DNA from: Narthecium ossifragum
Taxonomy: Eukaryota > Streptophyta > Magnoliopsida > Dioscoreales > Nartheciaceae
NCBI GenBank assembly: GCA_963920575.1
Contig: OY986972.1
Location: forward strand, 19,229,271-19,293,270
Direction: 5' to 3'
DNA length: 64,000 nt
Below, one piece after another: positions 20,094 through 30,195 of the stretch; position 1 is the stretch's first letter; every line of letters starts with the position of its first letter. The notes under the pieces were generated by a model. It worked only from the letters and a program-made list of their open reading frames with translations. It was not told where the DNA came from and did not search any database. Made by a program: the position numbers and the translations under genes.

Positions 20094-22148
20094 TCATCTT
20101 CCAACAAGAGAAGTCGTAGGGTATGAAGTTTGAGTGACCGAAGGGGTTGTAGAATAAGTTGCATAATTGCTATTAGGAATGGACATCATGTTGCTCCCAC
20201 TAGGAACTGATGAACTATTTGTGTACGAATCCCTCCCCATTGATGGTGTCAAGAACGTTGCCACTGGCATCTGCGATGGAAGCTCTGGCAATGGCGCTTC
20301 CAATTTTAGTGTGCTAATCACCTTCTTGATGGAAGGCCGCAGCTTGTAGTCCGGATGTGAGCACCATAAGCCCACCACCATTAATGTCTCCATCTGCTCC
20401 TCGTCGAACACCGTCAACCTCTCATCGGCAGCTTCCAATAGCCTATTTGTTCCGTAGAGCTCCCACACCCATGCCAACAGACTCACCTTGTCAGGTGTCT
20501 CCTGTCGCTCCACAGGCCTTCTCCCACTTGCAATCTCTAGAAGCACAATGCCGAAGCTGTACACATCGGACTCTCTGCTAGCCTTGCCCGTGGTCATGCT
20601 CTCAGGCGCCATGTATCCCATAGTTCCGGCAATGACAGTGGTTTGCAACCCGCCGTCATGATCAATGAGTCTTGCGAGCCCGAAGTCGCCGAGCCGAGCG
20701 TTGAAATCGGAGTCTAGCATGATATTGCTTGGCTTGACGTCTCTATGCAACACACACTGCTCCCACTCCTCGTGGAGGTAGAGCAGCGCCGAGGCAAGGC
20801 CGAGTGCGATCCTGTGCCGTACCGGCCAGGGGAGTAGCTTCGCGTCGCGACCAAGGTGCTTGTCGAGGCTCCCGTTAGGCATGAACTCGTAGATGAGCAT
20901 GAACTCGCCCCGATCGTGGCACCATCCGACAAGCTGAACTAAGTTCCGGTGCCGGAGCCGGCTGATGATCTTCACCTCTGAGACGTACTCCTTCTTCCCT
21001 TGCTTCGACCGACCCGAGACCTTCTTGATGGCCACCTCAATCCTCAGGTCGGTCAAGTAGCCTTTGTATACCGACCCGAATCCCCCCTCTCCGAGCTTCC
21101 CTTCCTCAGCGAAGTTCTTAGTTGCACTGACTAGTTCGCTGTAGGGAAATCTCTTCGGCCCGGTTCCCTTCTGAAACTCCTCGTCAATGGATTCATCATA
21201 GAATAAGTCATCTTCTTTGATTCCACTTCTTCTCCATATAACAATCCAGATCACACCAAGAACACCAGCAACCAAAACAGCTGTGCCAACAAGCACCCCT
21301 ACCAGTAGACCAACTCTGCTCTTCTTTTTTATGACCAGAGTAGAACTGAATTCCCAGGAGATGAGAGTATGCAGCTCTTTGGAGGAGCTGCTGGAGGCGG
21401 AGAAGCCGATCATCACATTTTCCGGCAAGATGTCCTTCAGATCAACAATATATGAAAGGGAAGAATTACCACCAAAGACTGGATTGTCGGCATAAGTCAG
21501 GAACACACTCAAATTCTTAGTGCTTGAATTGTAGCTGACCCAAGCGTTGGCAAGGCGGCCATCGTTGATGATACTACTCCAGTTGACAGTGGCAACCGAA
21601 ACTATCGAATTCACGTTGATGCCCACGTGATTGCCGCTCGGATCCCAGGGGTTCTGGAAGCTGTCGAACTCGACGGCCACCATCTGCTTGGTGGCATTCG
21701 GTGGCGAGCTGTCATTGAACAGGCCGAGAAGCCCGTCGGAAGAGTTGTTCGGGATGACGGAAGGGAATGAAGATAGGAAGAAGGCGAGCCCGTCGCCATA
21801 GTTGGTACGATTGCCGTCTCCGATGATGAAGGAGAAGTGGGTGACGAAGTCTGTCACAACGCCGGAGGCCGAGTCCCAGAGGAGTATCGGCTCCGAGTAC
21901 ACGGCTCGGCCGATGCTGTTGGTGAGCAGAGAGGCAACATGCTGGTCCTTGGTGATTTCAATGGAATGGTTGCTTGGAAAGTAGTAGGCATCGTTCTGGA
22001 AAACCAAGCAATTGGTGCGCTGGCCGGACACGCACTCTGGGGTATGACCCAAGCTAGAAAAATTGAAAGTTTCAGCCATCGCTCCGTCGATCCAAGCGGA
22101 CAAGTAGAAGAAGAAGAAGAAGAGCAAACCATTGCTGCTGGAAACCAT
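20094..22148 (-). CDS. L-type lectin-domain receptor-like kinase (LecRK)
   Basis: This is an intact, intronless 684-residue receptor kinase, the usual length and structure for L-type LecRKs. Residues 1-25 are a signal peptide with a Phe-rich core. Residues 26-274 are a legume-lectin domain with the VAVEFDSF/NPWD/NHVGI calcium-site blocks (about 157-178) and many N-glycosylation sequons. Residues 279-305 are the transmembrane helix. The kinase spans about 348-622, with glycine loop GEGGFGSVYKG (353-363), Lys375, HRDVKPSN (468-475), DFG (488-490) and APE (514-516). All catalytic residues are present and HRD has its Arg, so it should be an active plasma-membrane Ser/Thr kinase. I chose the Met at 22148 over the in-frame Met at 22202. 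Its context (AACCATGG) is strong, and it puts the hydrophobic signal at the N terminus; the longer start adds 18 residues before it. The sequence resembles LecRK clade IX-like proteins; ligand and pathway cannot be read from it. Confidence 0.95.
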   Translation of the reverse strand: MVSSSNGLLFFFFFYLSAWIDGAMAETFNFSSLGHTPECVSGQRTNCLVFQNDAYYFPSNHSIEITKDQHVASLLTNSIGRAVYSEPILLWDSASGVVTDFVTHFSFIIGDGNRTNYGDGLAFFLSSFPSVIPNNSSDGLLGLFNDSSPPNATKQMVAVEFDSFQNPWDPSGNHVGINVNSIVSVATVNWSSIINDGRLANAWVSYNSSTKNLSVFLTYADNPVFGGNSSLSYIVDLKDILPENVMIGFSASSSSSKELHTLISWEFSSTLVIKKKSRVGLLVGVLVGTAVLVAGVLGVIWIVIWRRSGIKEDDLFYDESIDEEFQKGTGPKRFPYSELVSATKNFAEEGKLGEGGFGSVYKGYLTDLRIEVAIKKVSGRSKQGKKEYVSEVKIISRLRHRNLVQLVGWCHDRGEFMLIYEFMPNGSLDKHLGRDAKLLPWPVRHRIALGLASALLYLHEEWEQCVLHRDVKPSNIMLDSDFNARLGDFGLARLIDHDGGLQTTVIAGTMGYMAPESMTTGKASRESDVYSFGIVLLEIASGRRPVERQETPDKVSLLAWVWELYGTNRLLEAADERLTVFDEEQMETLMVVGLWCSHPDYKLRPSIKKVISTLKLEAPLPELPSQMPVATFLTPSMGRDSYTNSSSVPSGSNMMSIPNSNYATYSTTPSVTQTSYPTTSLVGR

Positions 22149-23310
22149 GGTTTGTACACAATAGTTGTTCAGAATTGGTAGGCAAGAAGAGAGATGAAGC
22201 ATAAGAAATAAGAAAAAGGAAGATGTTGGTATTCGGTGAAAGCCACTCGCAGAAAAGGGTCGAATCGGTCCGTGTCAACTGATCTTGCTTTCTCGTAGTA
22301 ATATGGCATTCATAAATGTTAGAGAGACGTCAGAGCAGAGGTGAAGAGTTCAAACCCTAATTCTCTCCAATAATCGTCTCAATCACTCTTTAAATTTAAA
22401 TTTAATATTCATATGCGAAGGAGAAAGGACAAAAGTGAACGTCTGGGTATCGAACTAATTAATTAAGAAGAGGAGTACGCCGGGCATGAGAAGTTGTCTT
22501 TCCGAACTTTCCCTACAATAGCACACCTAGTTATCACCTATGTGTTGAAATAATCTGTGTGAGGTCATGGATCAGAGTGCAAAAAAAACAAGCTTTAGGG
22601 ATGGAAAAGGTCAATTAAATTCAATATTCATCTGTGGGGGGAGAGGAGATGGGTTAGTTGACCCGGGGAAAAAAAACAAGCGGATCATAGTGCAAAAAAA
22701 CAAGCTTTGGAGATGGAAAGGCCAAAAATAACGTTTGGGGGTATCATTTGATAAAAAAATCTAATTAACCACCAAGTAAAAGCAATAGAAAAGTAGAACT
22801 AATTGCAGTGCATTTGACCCTGCTGTGCCAAGATTAAGACAACAATTTTTAGAAATTCAAGTGGTTGAATCCAATTGTATTAAACAATTAATTATCCCAA
22901 AACTTAAACCGATTATATTGGACGAATCTAGTCACTTAATTATATTCTTATATGTAGCATAACTTTTAAATCATTCAATTGGATGTTGAATAAGAGCTCA
23001 CTAAAGCGTGTCACAAGTGCTAGACTATATTAATATAAACTCGCAATCACCCATTGGTGTAAAAGAACTCTAACCACTCAACTTAGAAAGCTTAAGCCAA
23101 TGTGTGAGAGCGAGTCTACATTAATATAGTCTAAAATCGAGAGATAAGACTCGATTTCTATGCATGTCTAATATTTAGGTCAGAATTTGTAATATTCTAA
23201 TATAGGGCTATTTTGTTGGACTTTGTATTAAGGTTTTTCCATTGTTGCTGGATTCCCGTTATCTTGGTGATGACGGATCCTTTTATCTTTTTTTTTTTAT
23301 TTTTTATTTT
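22149..23310. other. LecRK upstream region and unassigned AT-rich sequence
   Basis: For the minus-strand LecRK this holds the 5' UTR and promoter. An AT-rich TTAAATTTAAATTTAAAG at about 22389-22406 (read on the minus strand) could supply a TATA-like site about 240 bp before the start codon. Further out, 22575-22740 contains a short direct duplication around GTGCAAAAAAACAAGCTTT (near 22580 and 22690). No gene or delimited element is visible from 22740 to 23310. Confidence 0.4.
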
Positions 23311-23845
23311 GGGCTTTTTGCATATCGCCACCTACAATTTAGGGATATTGCAAAAAACTACCTACTTTATTGATATTTGCAAAAAGCTACCTCATTTATG
23401 CAATTAATTTGCAAAAAACTACTTGAGGTAAACTTCCATCAGCTTCCGTCAGTTCTATAGCTATATCGATGGGCTATCCCGGGATCAATGGTCGGAGTGC
23501 GTCGCCGACGAGGGTTGCTTTGAATTAGGTTTTACTTCACAATGATGGGATTTAGGGTTACATCGACTATCTTACATTATCGGATCTCGGGTTTAAAATC
23601 CGATAGCTATATTGTCACTTGAGTCCACGTATGTATGGTAACATCATTTTGGTCATTTTCATGTCAAGTTAGGTTGAGTTAACCATGATTAGTTGGGTAA
23701 AAGTTAACAGGTGCGGACGGAAATTGACGGCATGTAGGTTTTTGTAAATTAATTCCATAAGGGAGATAGGTTTATGCAAATTTCAATAAGGGAGGTAGGT
23801 TTCTGCAATATCCTTAAAATGTAGGTGGTGATATGCAAAAAACTC
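23311..23845. mobile_element. Long-TIR non-autonomous DNA element (MULE-like MITE)
   Basis: The two ends are long imperfect inverted repeats of roughly 140 bp. The left starts GGGCTTTTTGCATATCGCC, and the right, on the minus strand, starts GAGTTTTTTGCATATCACC. Both continue with ACCTACANTTTANGGATATT, then GCANAAANCTACCT and ATTAATTTNCAAAAACTAC, then CTTCCGTC or TTTCCGTC. There is no coding capacity. Long TIRs favour a Mutator-type origin. A clear 9-bp TSD could not be confirmed because the flanks are T-rich. Confidence 0.7.
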
Positions 23846-24817
23846 ACTTTTTTATGAGATGAGCTCTTAGACTAATATTTACAAACATGAACCAATACAG
23901 AATTAGTTATCAAACAATATAGCCGCCGACTCGCACGACCAAGGGAACATCCTCCCGGTTCTGCGACACTCTCGAGCAACACTATCGACTCTCGTATTAC
24001 ACTCTCTAGAGATATAAAGAAAAAGAACAGAGTCAAAGAGGAGAGCGTGCAACCAAATGCTCTTTGCCATATGCTCTAAGTCCGGTGACCAACCTCGCGT
24101 TCCATTTAGAATTTGGATAGCGGAAAGTGACTCCGTTTCAATGATTAGTTTCGTGTGGCCGTGAAAATTTGCCATTCTCAATCCTTCTAGTATTGCTTTC
24201 ATTTAACCCTCAAGTACCGACCTAACCATGATCGGGTGAGCCCAAGCCCAAGCATCCTTCCTATCTACTGATAATGCAAGGACGCCAATAGTCGCATCTC
24301 TTGATGGATTTTAGGCCACATCTGTTTGGATCATATGAGCACCCCGCAAGTGAGTTTCCTGGCTGAAGCTTGTAATCATCTTCTTGGTTGTAAGGCTTAG
24401 TTGTTCCTTCACTAATCGCCTGATCTTACACACAATAGCTTCTATAGAGTCTCCTTTATCTTGAAAGACATAGAATTTCGATCTTTCCATATTAATAGCA
24501 TGCCATAACCCAATAATGCTTTGATCCTCTTAGAGCCATTCCCAAGTAACAGCTTGAAGATATCATCCGGATTCCAGGGAGAAAGATGAAAGCCTTCTAT
24601 CTGAGCAACCGAAGAGAAGACGTTGAAGGCAAAGTGGCACCCGATTACCGTGTGATCGATTGTTTCAGGCTCCATTCTGCACCTGGGACACTCCATCTCC
24701 GAAGTCAAGTGTAGTTTCCATAGTATATCCCTTACTGGGAGCTTCCGATAGGTAACCTACCATAGGAACAGCTGGACTCTTGGCCCAACTGTGGATCTCC
24801 ATATGCTAGTCCATACC

Positions 24818-25469
24818 TGTGAGGCCCGCTGGGTCTACCGTGGGACAAGATGCTTGCGCTGGAGGGCGGGGCTGAGTCGGGTAGCCGGGTAAGCAAGCCC
24901 ACAACGCCTGGATATGGTCCGGAGTTCGATATAAGTATATAGTAAGCCTTTAATAGACACAACGCGTTTTAAAGCCGTGCTGGCAGTGATCCGTCAGAAA
25001 AACTCCATGGTTAAGCGTGCTCGACCTGGAGTAGTCACACGATGGGTGACCTACTGAGAAGTTTTCCCAGATTTCTGCGGTGAGCCAAAAGCGGACAATA
25101 TTGTGTCGGGTGGGGCCCTAGGGTGGATCCTGGTCAGACCGGGAGCTCTTGGGGCGGGGCCCAGTGGAGAGACAGGCGTTACAGTATGGTATCAGAGCCG
25201 GTTCCTAGCCGGAAATTGTGCCAGCGAGAACCCTAGGCCTCCAAGGGGGGTGGATTGTGAGGCCCGCTGGGTCTACCGTGGGACAAAACTCTATGGTTAA
25301 GCGTGCTCGACCTGGAGTAGTCACACGATGGGTGACCTATTAGGAAGTTTTCCCAGATTTCTGCGGTCAGCCAAAAGCGAACAATATTGTGTCGGGTGGG
25401 GCCCTAGGGTGGATCCTGGTCAGACCGGGAGCCCGCGGGGCGGGGCCCAGTGGAGGGCCGGGCGTTACA
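24818..25469 (+). mobile_element. Cassandra TRIM retrotransposon (5S-bearing LTRs)
   Basis: This is a complete 652-bp terminal-repeat retrotransposon in miniature. LTR1 is 24818-25183 and LTR2 is 25256-25469; both start TGTGAGGCCCGC and end GGCGTTACA. It is flanked by a perfect 5-bp TSD ATACC (24813-24817 and 25470-25474). The 72-bp internal region has a PBS TGGTATCAGAGCC (25187-25199, initiator-tRNA-Met type) and a PPT CCAAGGGGGGTGGA just before LTR2. The LTRs contain 5S rRNA-like sequence, the defining feature of Cassandra. LTR2 lacks about 152 bp relative to LTR1. It has no coding capacity and would need proteins in trans. It lies in the minus-strand LINE fragment. Confidence 0.93.
24970..25068 (+). 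other. 5S rRNA-like segment in Cassandra LTR1
   Basis: This aligns with the middle and 3' part of plant 5S rRNA, including GTTAAGCGTGCTC, GGAGTAGTCACACGATGGGT and GTGACCTACTGAGAAGT. These correspond to the 5S A-box, the intermediate element and the C-box/3' arm. The 5' part (CGTGCTGGCAGTGATCCGTC) is diverged. It is not a 5S gene: the 5' end and terminator context differ and it is embedded in an LTR. LTR2 keeps the same block from about 25293. Confidence 0.85.
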
Positions 25470-25564
25470 ATACCTCTTCATCATCAAACTTATACTGCGA
25501 CATAGCCTTTTGGATCTGCAATAGGTAGGCTGAAGTAGAGCTTACCTTGCTTGTGCTATTAGGG

Positions 25565-25775
25565 CCTAAGGTCCTAATCAATCACATACATCAATCTAAA
25601 GCAGTGTGTGCAACGCGAGTGTAAAACCGATCGACAAGGAGCAATTTTACCAAATTGTCCCTGGGGTCAAAAACAGTCATACGACCACCCAATCGTACCC
25701 GACGCGGAACAAAACCGACAGAAAATGGCCCTCGACCCACAGGGTCGACTCAGGTTAGAGGAACAGGTCCTCACA
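25565..25775 (-). mobile_element. Fragment of a 2.4-kb-family gypsy LTR (5' end only)
   Basis: On the minus strand this starts TGTGAGGACCTG at 25775 and follows the first roughly 210 bp of the family LTR: GTCGAGGGCC, GTTTTGTTCCGCGTCGGGTA, TTTTGACCCCAGGGACAATT and the block ending near ATTGATGTATGTGATTG. It breaks off near 25565. The rest of the LTR is absent. Confidence 0.75.
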
Positions 25776-26589
25776 AAATTTCTCTGCTGGTTGATCTAGG
25801 GGTTGTGGTTAGTCGGCGCTTGATTGACGTCCAGGAGAGGTTGCCGAGGATGGCGCAGTGCGGGGCGTAGCTTGTTGCTGGGCGCGGAACGACCATGGCG
25901 CAGGGGTGTGCCATGGTAATGTCGTGGCGTGGGGTCGGTGCGGTGCAGCACGGGCACGACGCCAAGTATGCCTTGGAATTGGCATGGCGTGGGAGAGTGG
26001 CTCGGTGTGCGGTGTGGGCTTGGTGACTGTTGAGCGGCTGCCAGGGCTCAGGCCGAGTGCAGGTGCGGTGCGGGCCGGATGGATAAGCGAGGCACCGACC
26101 AAAGGTGCGGCGGATGCGACTAGTGGTGGAGTCTGAGGATTCACAGAGGTCTCAACTAATGATGGAAGGAAGTTCAAGGGTTGCTGAGTGGGTACCTGAT
26201 TAGTTGGTTGCACCATGACTGGTTCCTGAATTGTTCCTATAGACACCGTCTAGGTGGGAGCCAACATCCTTTGTGTCGGAGGACTCCTAATCGAGGTAAG
26301 AGTTGTGCCTTGAGTCTGAGTTTGAATCGAACTGGTAATCAGAGTTCGAGTTGATCCTCAGTAGCATTAGTCGGGGGAGGATGGAACATTGAGAGCATCG
26401 CTAGAGCCCAGTTGAGTGACGGGCTTGGTGTAGGTGAACTGCTTTCTTGATGAGTGTTGGAGAGTTTGCCGCTCTCAGAATAGATTTTTTCCACACGTTC
26501 AAGTCATTTGGAGATCACCTTCGACCGAGTAAGCAAAATCACAATCCAGCATATTGACAGTGGTATTCGCCTTGGGAGCGTCTAACTGA
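25776..26589. other. Unassigned sequence with Pro-rich open frames
   Basis: The minus strand has an open frame at 25809-26246 that is rich in Pro, Ala, Thr and Gln and shows no recognisable domain. GC-rich composition alone can explain it. It could be a degraded retroelement linker region. No gene is called. Confidence 0.3.
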
Positions 26590-26841
26590 GTCGGATGACC
26601 GAGTAAGCAATCCCACAACGCCTGGGTGTGAATTAGGGATATATCTATATGTATGTTAATCGTCTTCTATGACACAATGTGTTTTAAAGTCATGATGACA
26701 GTGATTCCGTCAGACAACCCTATGTTAAGGGTACTTTCCTTGGAGTGGTCTCAGGATAGGTAACATACTGGGAAGTGTTTTCGGTTTCTACGGATGAGTC
26801 AAAAACGGACAATATTATATGGGAAGGGCGAGGGTGTTATA
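26590..26841 (+). mobile_element. Diverged Cassandra LTR, partial or solo
   Basis: This is collinear with Cassandra LTR1. Shared blocks are TGAGTCGG, CCGAGTAAGCAATCCCACAA plus CGCCTGGG, the ATAT-rich block, GACACAATGTGTTTTAAAG and CAGTGATTCCGTCAGA. The decayed 5S-like block TATGTTAAGGGTACTTTCC is near 26722-26740, followed by GGATAGGTAACATACTGGGA, CAAAAACGGACAATATT and the end GGGTGTTATA (26841). Substitutions are frequent, so it is an older copy. No second LTR or PBS follows. Confidence 0.8.
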
Positions 26842-28519
26842 GGCAGGGAAGCTAGCCCTGTCTAATCTAAGTCTGTCTTGAATTGGAGATCAAGTTGAAT
26901 TGGACTAGACCTGGTCTGACCAAGTCCGAATCAGACTAAGGCTTGGAAATCAAGTATGATCTGGATCAATGGCTGAGATAAATTCAGGTTTTATTAGAAG
27001 CGATCGGTGCTTGGGGATGTCGAGTGGCGGCCGATCGGAGTGTTGTGCGGGGTTCGTCGAGAAGGCCGCGGGGAGTCCTCCTATGACCTCGGGGAGTTAT
27101 GGAGGCGAGCAAGCCGGCATGAGCGAACCTCAACGGCGGCGGTCAGTGGATGAATTTGTTGCCGGCGCCGGAGAAGAAGGTCTTGAGGGTGGTTAAGGTC
27201 GGATCCGAATGTATGGTGGATAGCAGTTGTGATTGCTGGTGTTTGGGAGAAGTGGGGAGGGCGGAGTGGTCTGGATGGTGGATGGGGTGAGCCGAAACAA
27301 TGAACTCCGACTTGCTGGTAAGCCGCGCTTGGGCGCTGGCAGAGCCACGAGCGGCTAGGGTGAGCTGAGTCCGGGGAAGAGAGAGAAAAGAGGGGAAAAG
27401 AGGGAAAATTCTAAGAAAAATTGGGGAATGAGGTGGGGAGCTCCGAAGAAGATTCCGGTTGAATTCGCGGAGCGTATTGACCCAAGGGAGTCGTAGCTAG
27501 CTCCATACCAAGTTCTTACGAGGAATTTTGCTCGTAACATCACAAGGGTTTTACTTGTGACGATGATGCCCTCATACCAGGAGGAGAATTTTCAAGTGGC
27601 GGTGGTGCGGCGGAGAAAAGGGTTGGAAGAAGGGAAGCTAGGGTTAGGGTTTGGAGAGGATGAAGATGGGGAAGAGGCGGAGTTCTAGGGCAACTAGGAG
27701 TTGGGATCTTAGGAGTTTTGTTAGGAAGATGAGAGTTGGGAAGAGGAAGGTAGGAAGAGGGAGGCAGGAGGAAGGTGGGGGAATAGGGTTGGAGGAAGGG
27801 AAGCTAGGGTTAGGGTTTGGAGAGGATGAAGATGGGGGAGAGGCGGAGTGCTAGGGCAACTAGGAGTTGGGGTCTTAGGAGTTTTGTTAGGAAGATGAGA
27901 GTTGGGAAGAAGAAGGTAGGAAGAGAGAGGAAGGAGGAAGGTGGCTGGGAGTGGCGACGCCTTGGGGGAGGCGGCTGACGACGGGAAGTTGTGGAAGAAG
28001 GAAGGGGCGGCCTAGAGGAGAAGGAAGAAAGAAGAGAGAAAGAAGGAAGGAAGGAAGAGAGGGGGGGGGGGGGGCTCGGCCGCAGTGGTGTCCACATGAG
28101 GGCGGCGGCACACGACCAACTTGACGTGGGGGTCGGAAGAGAGAGGGAGAGAGGGAAAGGATGGGGGTTAGACCAAGGCGAGAGAGAAGGAAACAGTACC
28201 CGGAGAAGAAGGGATCGTCGGCGAGGGCGTGATCATCACTGTTGGACCTCTGTTAGGAGCTCCGAGGGGTTTCTTGGGAGCGAACTCCCTAAAATAATCC
28301 CTTTATCAAGGGGACCAAGCTTTGATAGGGTTATGAGGGCCTTTATATAGGCAAGTTACAAGGGAATGAGTTTGAATAGAACTCCGATTAACTAACTTCT
28401 TACTCAAGCAAAGATCCTAACTAAGAAAGTAAAGGTAGAGTCCTACTATAAGATGAATAACCAAACTAGAAAACTAACTAGGAAAGTAGTAAAGGACCTA
28501 AATTAGGATTGGGTGAGTT
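26842..28519. other. Noncoding purine-rich stretch, probable LTR debris
   Basis: No coding domain was found. 27600-28080 is G/A-rich and contains the tandem duplication below and a 14-G run at 28061-28074. On the minus strand a TATA box (CCTATATAAAGG, about 28351-28362) is followed by a transcribed-leader-like segment, as in a minus-oriented LTR. The LTR family and ends could not be set. Confidence 0.35.
27621..27950 (+). repeat. Tandem duplication, two copies of a 166-bp unit
   Basis: GGAAGCTAGGGTTAGGGTTT recurs at about 27633 and 27799. It is followed in both copies by GGAGAGGATGAAGATGGGG, GAGGCGGAGTNCTAGGGCAA and CTAGGAGTTGGGNTCTTAGG, then TTAGGAAGATGAGAGTTGGG. The copies differ by a few substitutions. 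Confidence 0.85.
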
Positions 28520-30000
28520 TAGAGGTGAGCATTCGGTTCTCGGTTCGGTTCTCGGTCCAGAACCGAAGAACCGAATTTTTTTCGGTCTAGATTTTACAGA
28601 ACCGAACCGAACCGAAATTACATGGGAACCGAACCGAAATTTTCGGTTCCAAATTATTTAAAACCGAACCGAACCGAACTTTTTCGGTTCCAGGACCGAA
28701 CCGAAAAAGTTGCTCAGGCACTCAACTCATGCACAATGACAATATCATTAGCTTTCAAGCTCTCAAATTGAAGAGTTCTGCACAGATTTGATATTACATT
28801 TGCTATGCATGCCAAAAGCTTGAAAACCTGGAAGTAAAATTGAGAAAGAATAAGCAAACATGAAAAACCAAAAATATTGGATTCAACAACTAATGAGCCA
28901 TCTGTTGGAACATTAAAAGATCAATCCGCAGTATAAAGAGAGGATGAGGGGGAGAGCTATGGTGTCGCCGGAGACAAGATGAGAAGAGGCAGAAACATAG
29001 ACAATAGACACAATGAGTACCGGCGATGAGGGCACCAACCAGCACAGCAGTTATGGTGTCGCGGGCAGAGGACAACGAGGGCGACCGACCAGCGACGAGG
29101 TCGAGGAAGGAGGCCGGCGGCGTTGGCGTTGGGCTCTCGTCAGGGGGAGAGCTTGGAAGAGAGGGAGAGCCCGAGCGGACGACAACGAGGGCGGACGGTA
29201 GCGCGAGCGGACGGAGACGAGGGCGGGCCGCGGGCGGACGACAACGAGGGCGAGCGGCCAGCGACGAGGTCGAGGAAGGAGGCCGGCGGCGTTGGCGTTG
29301 GGCTCTCGTCAGGGGGAGAGCTTGGAAGAGAGGGAGAGCCCGAGCGGACGACAACGAGGGCGGACGGTAGCGCGAGCGGACGGAGACGAGGGCGGGCCAC
29401 GGGCGGACGACAACGAGGGCGAGCGGCCGGAGACGAGGTCGAGGAAGGAGGCCGGCAGCGTTGGCGTTGACGAGGGAGAGCTTGGAAGAGAGGGAGAGCC
29501 CGGGCGGACGACAAGGAGGGTAGACGGTAGCGCGAGCGGACGGAGAAGAGGGCGGGCCGCGGGTGGACGACAATGAGGGCGACCGACCGGCGATGAGGAA
29601 GGAGGCCGGCCGGCGACGAGGTCGAGGAGGGAGAGCTTGGAAGAGAGGGAGAGGAGGAGGCGGCGGTGTATTTGGGGTTAGGGCATCATCGCGATTCATG
29701 AGAACTGAGAAGGCTGAAGCCTTCATGCTTTTTCTTTGGGCTTACTTGGTTAAATGGCTAGACCGGGTCACCTTGACCGGGTTAGACCAACCGGGTTAGA
29801 CCATATATGTATGAAAACTTCGGTTCTGACCCGAACCGAACCGAAATTTTTTTAAAGAACCAAACCCGAACCGAAACCCGAACTTTTCATACATGCCAGA
29901 ACCGAACCGAACCGAAAAACCGAAAAAACCGAACCGAATGGACCAAACTAATTCGGTTCGGTTCGGTTCTTCGTGTTCGGTTCGATTCTGCTCACCCCTA
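28520..30000. mobile_element. Non-autonomous hAT-type transposon (8-bp TSD)
   Basis: A perfect 8-bp TSD GGTGAGTT (28512-28519 and 30001-30008) flanks inverted ends. The left starts TAGAGGTGAGCATTCGGTTC; the right, on the minus strand, starts TAGGGGTGAGCAGAATCG. An 8-bp TSD and TAGGGGTG termini are hAT signatures. The subterminal regions are packed with AACCGAACCGAAC repeats on both sides (28530-28705 and 29820-29990), likely transposase-binding repeats. No hAT transposase is encoded. The centre holds a GC-rich minisatellite. Confidence 0.9.
29026..29660 (+). repeat. GC-rich minisatellite of about 160-169 bp units in the hAT element
   Basis: AGAGCTTGGAAGAGAGGGAG recurs near 29149, 29318, 29478 and 29633, giving spacings of about 169, 160 and 155 bp. 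Each unit also carries CGGACGACAACGAGGGCG, GCGCGAGCGGACGGAGA and CGAGGAAGGAGGCCGGC. Open frames occur in all phases on both strands because stop codons are rare in this composition. I do not call a gene. Confidence 0.85.
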
Positions 30001-30195
30001 GGTGAGTTGGATGGCTCATGGGACCCACATGGGGCTGGCTCTTTGGGATCCGTTCGAGCTTGGGTCGGATTTTGCTTGGCCTAGTTTATATCCGGTTGTG
30101 TTAGCAATTGTGCCCAATTGGTCTAGAATCTGAGAAATTATCCAACATATACGTTGTAAATCCACAAGTCTTATACTATGTTCCAAAGTTTCAGA

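Larger units (their letters stand above)
23900..25560 (-). pseudogene. L1-type LINE ORF2 C-terminal fragment, split by a Cassandra element
   Basis: Read on the minus strand, an upstream connector (about 25560-25470) is followed by the Cassandra insertion. Then come the VGPRVQLFLW-like segment and a zf-RVT domain with C-P-R-C...H...G-C-H at about 24690-24630. An RNase H-like domain closes the fragment (about 24202-23903: ILEGLRMANFHGHTKLIIETES, then SRECNTRVDSVARE). Stops and frameshifts occur between the segments (for example near 24440-24210). It is unrelated in detail to the plus-strand LINE end at 17005, so these are two insertions. No polyA tail is obvious at its 3' end near 23890. Confidence 0.8.

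Noticed and set aside
24970..25068. A functional 5S rRNA gene
   Set aside because: The 5S-like sequence lacks a conserved 5' end and lies in a Cassandra LTR with PBS, PPT and TSD. It is repeated in LTR2.
27810..28111. A Pro/Ser-rich secreted-like protein on the minus strand
   Set aside because: The purine-rich strand forces Pro/Ser/Leu codons on the other strand. The sequence is a tandem duplication, and no start context or homology was seen.
28890..29726. A 278-codon Pro/Arg/Ser-rich frame (minus strand) and several plus-strand frames in the hAT element
   Set aside because: The composition and the 155-169-bp minisatellite explain all of them. Opposite-strand and alternate-phase frames are equally long.
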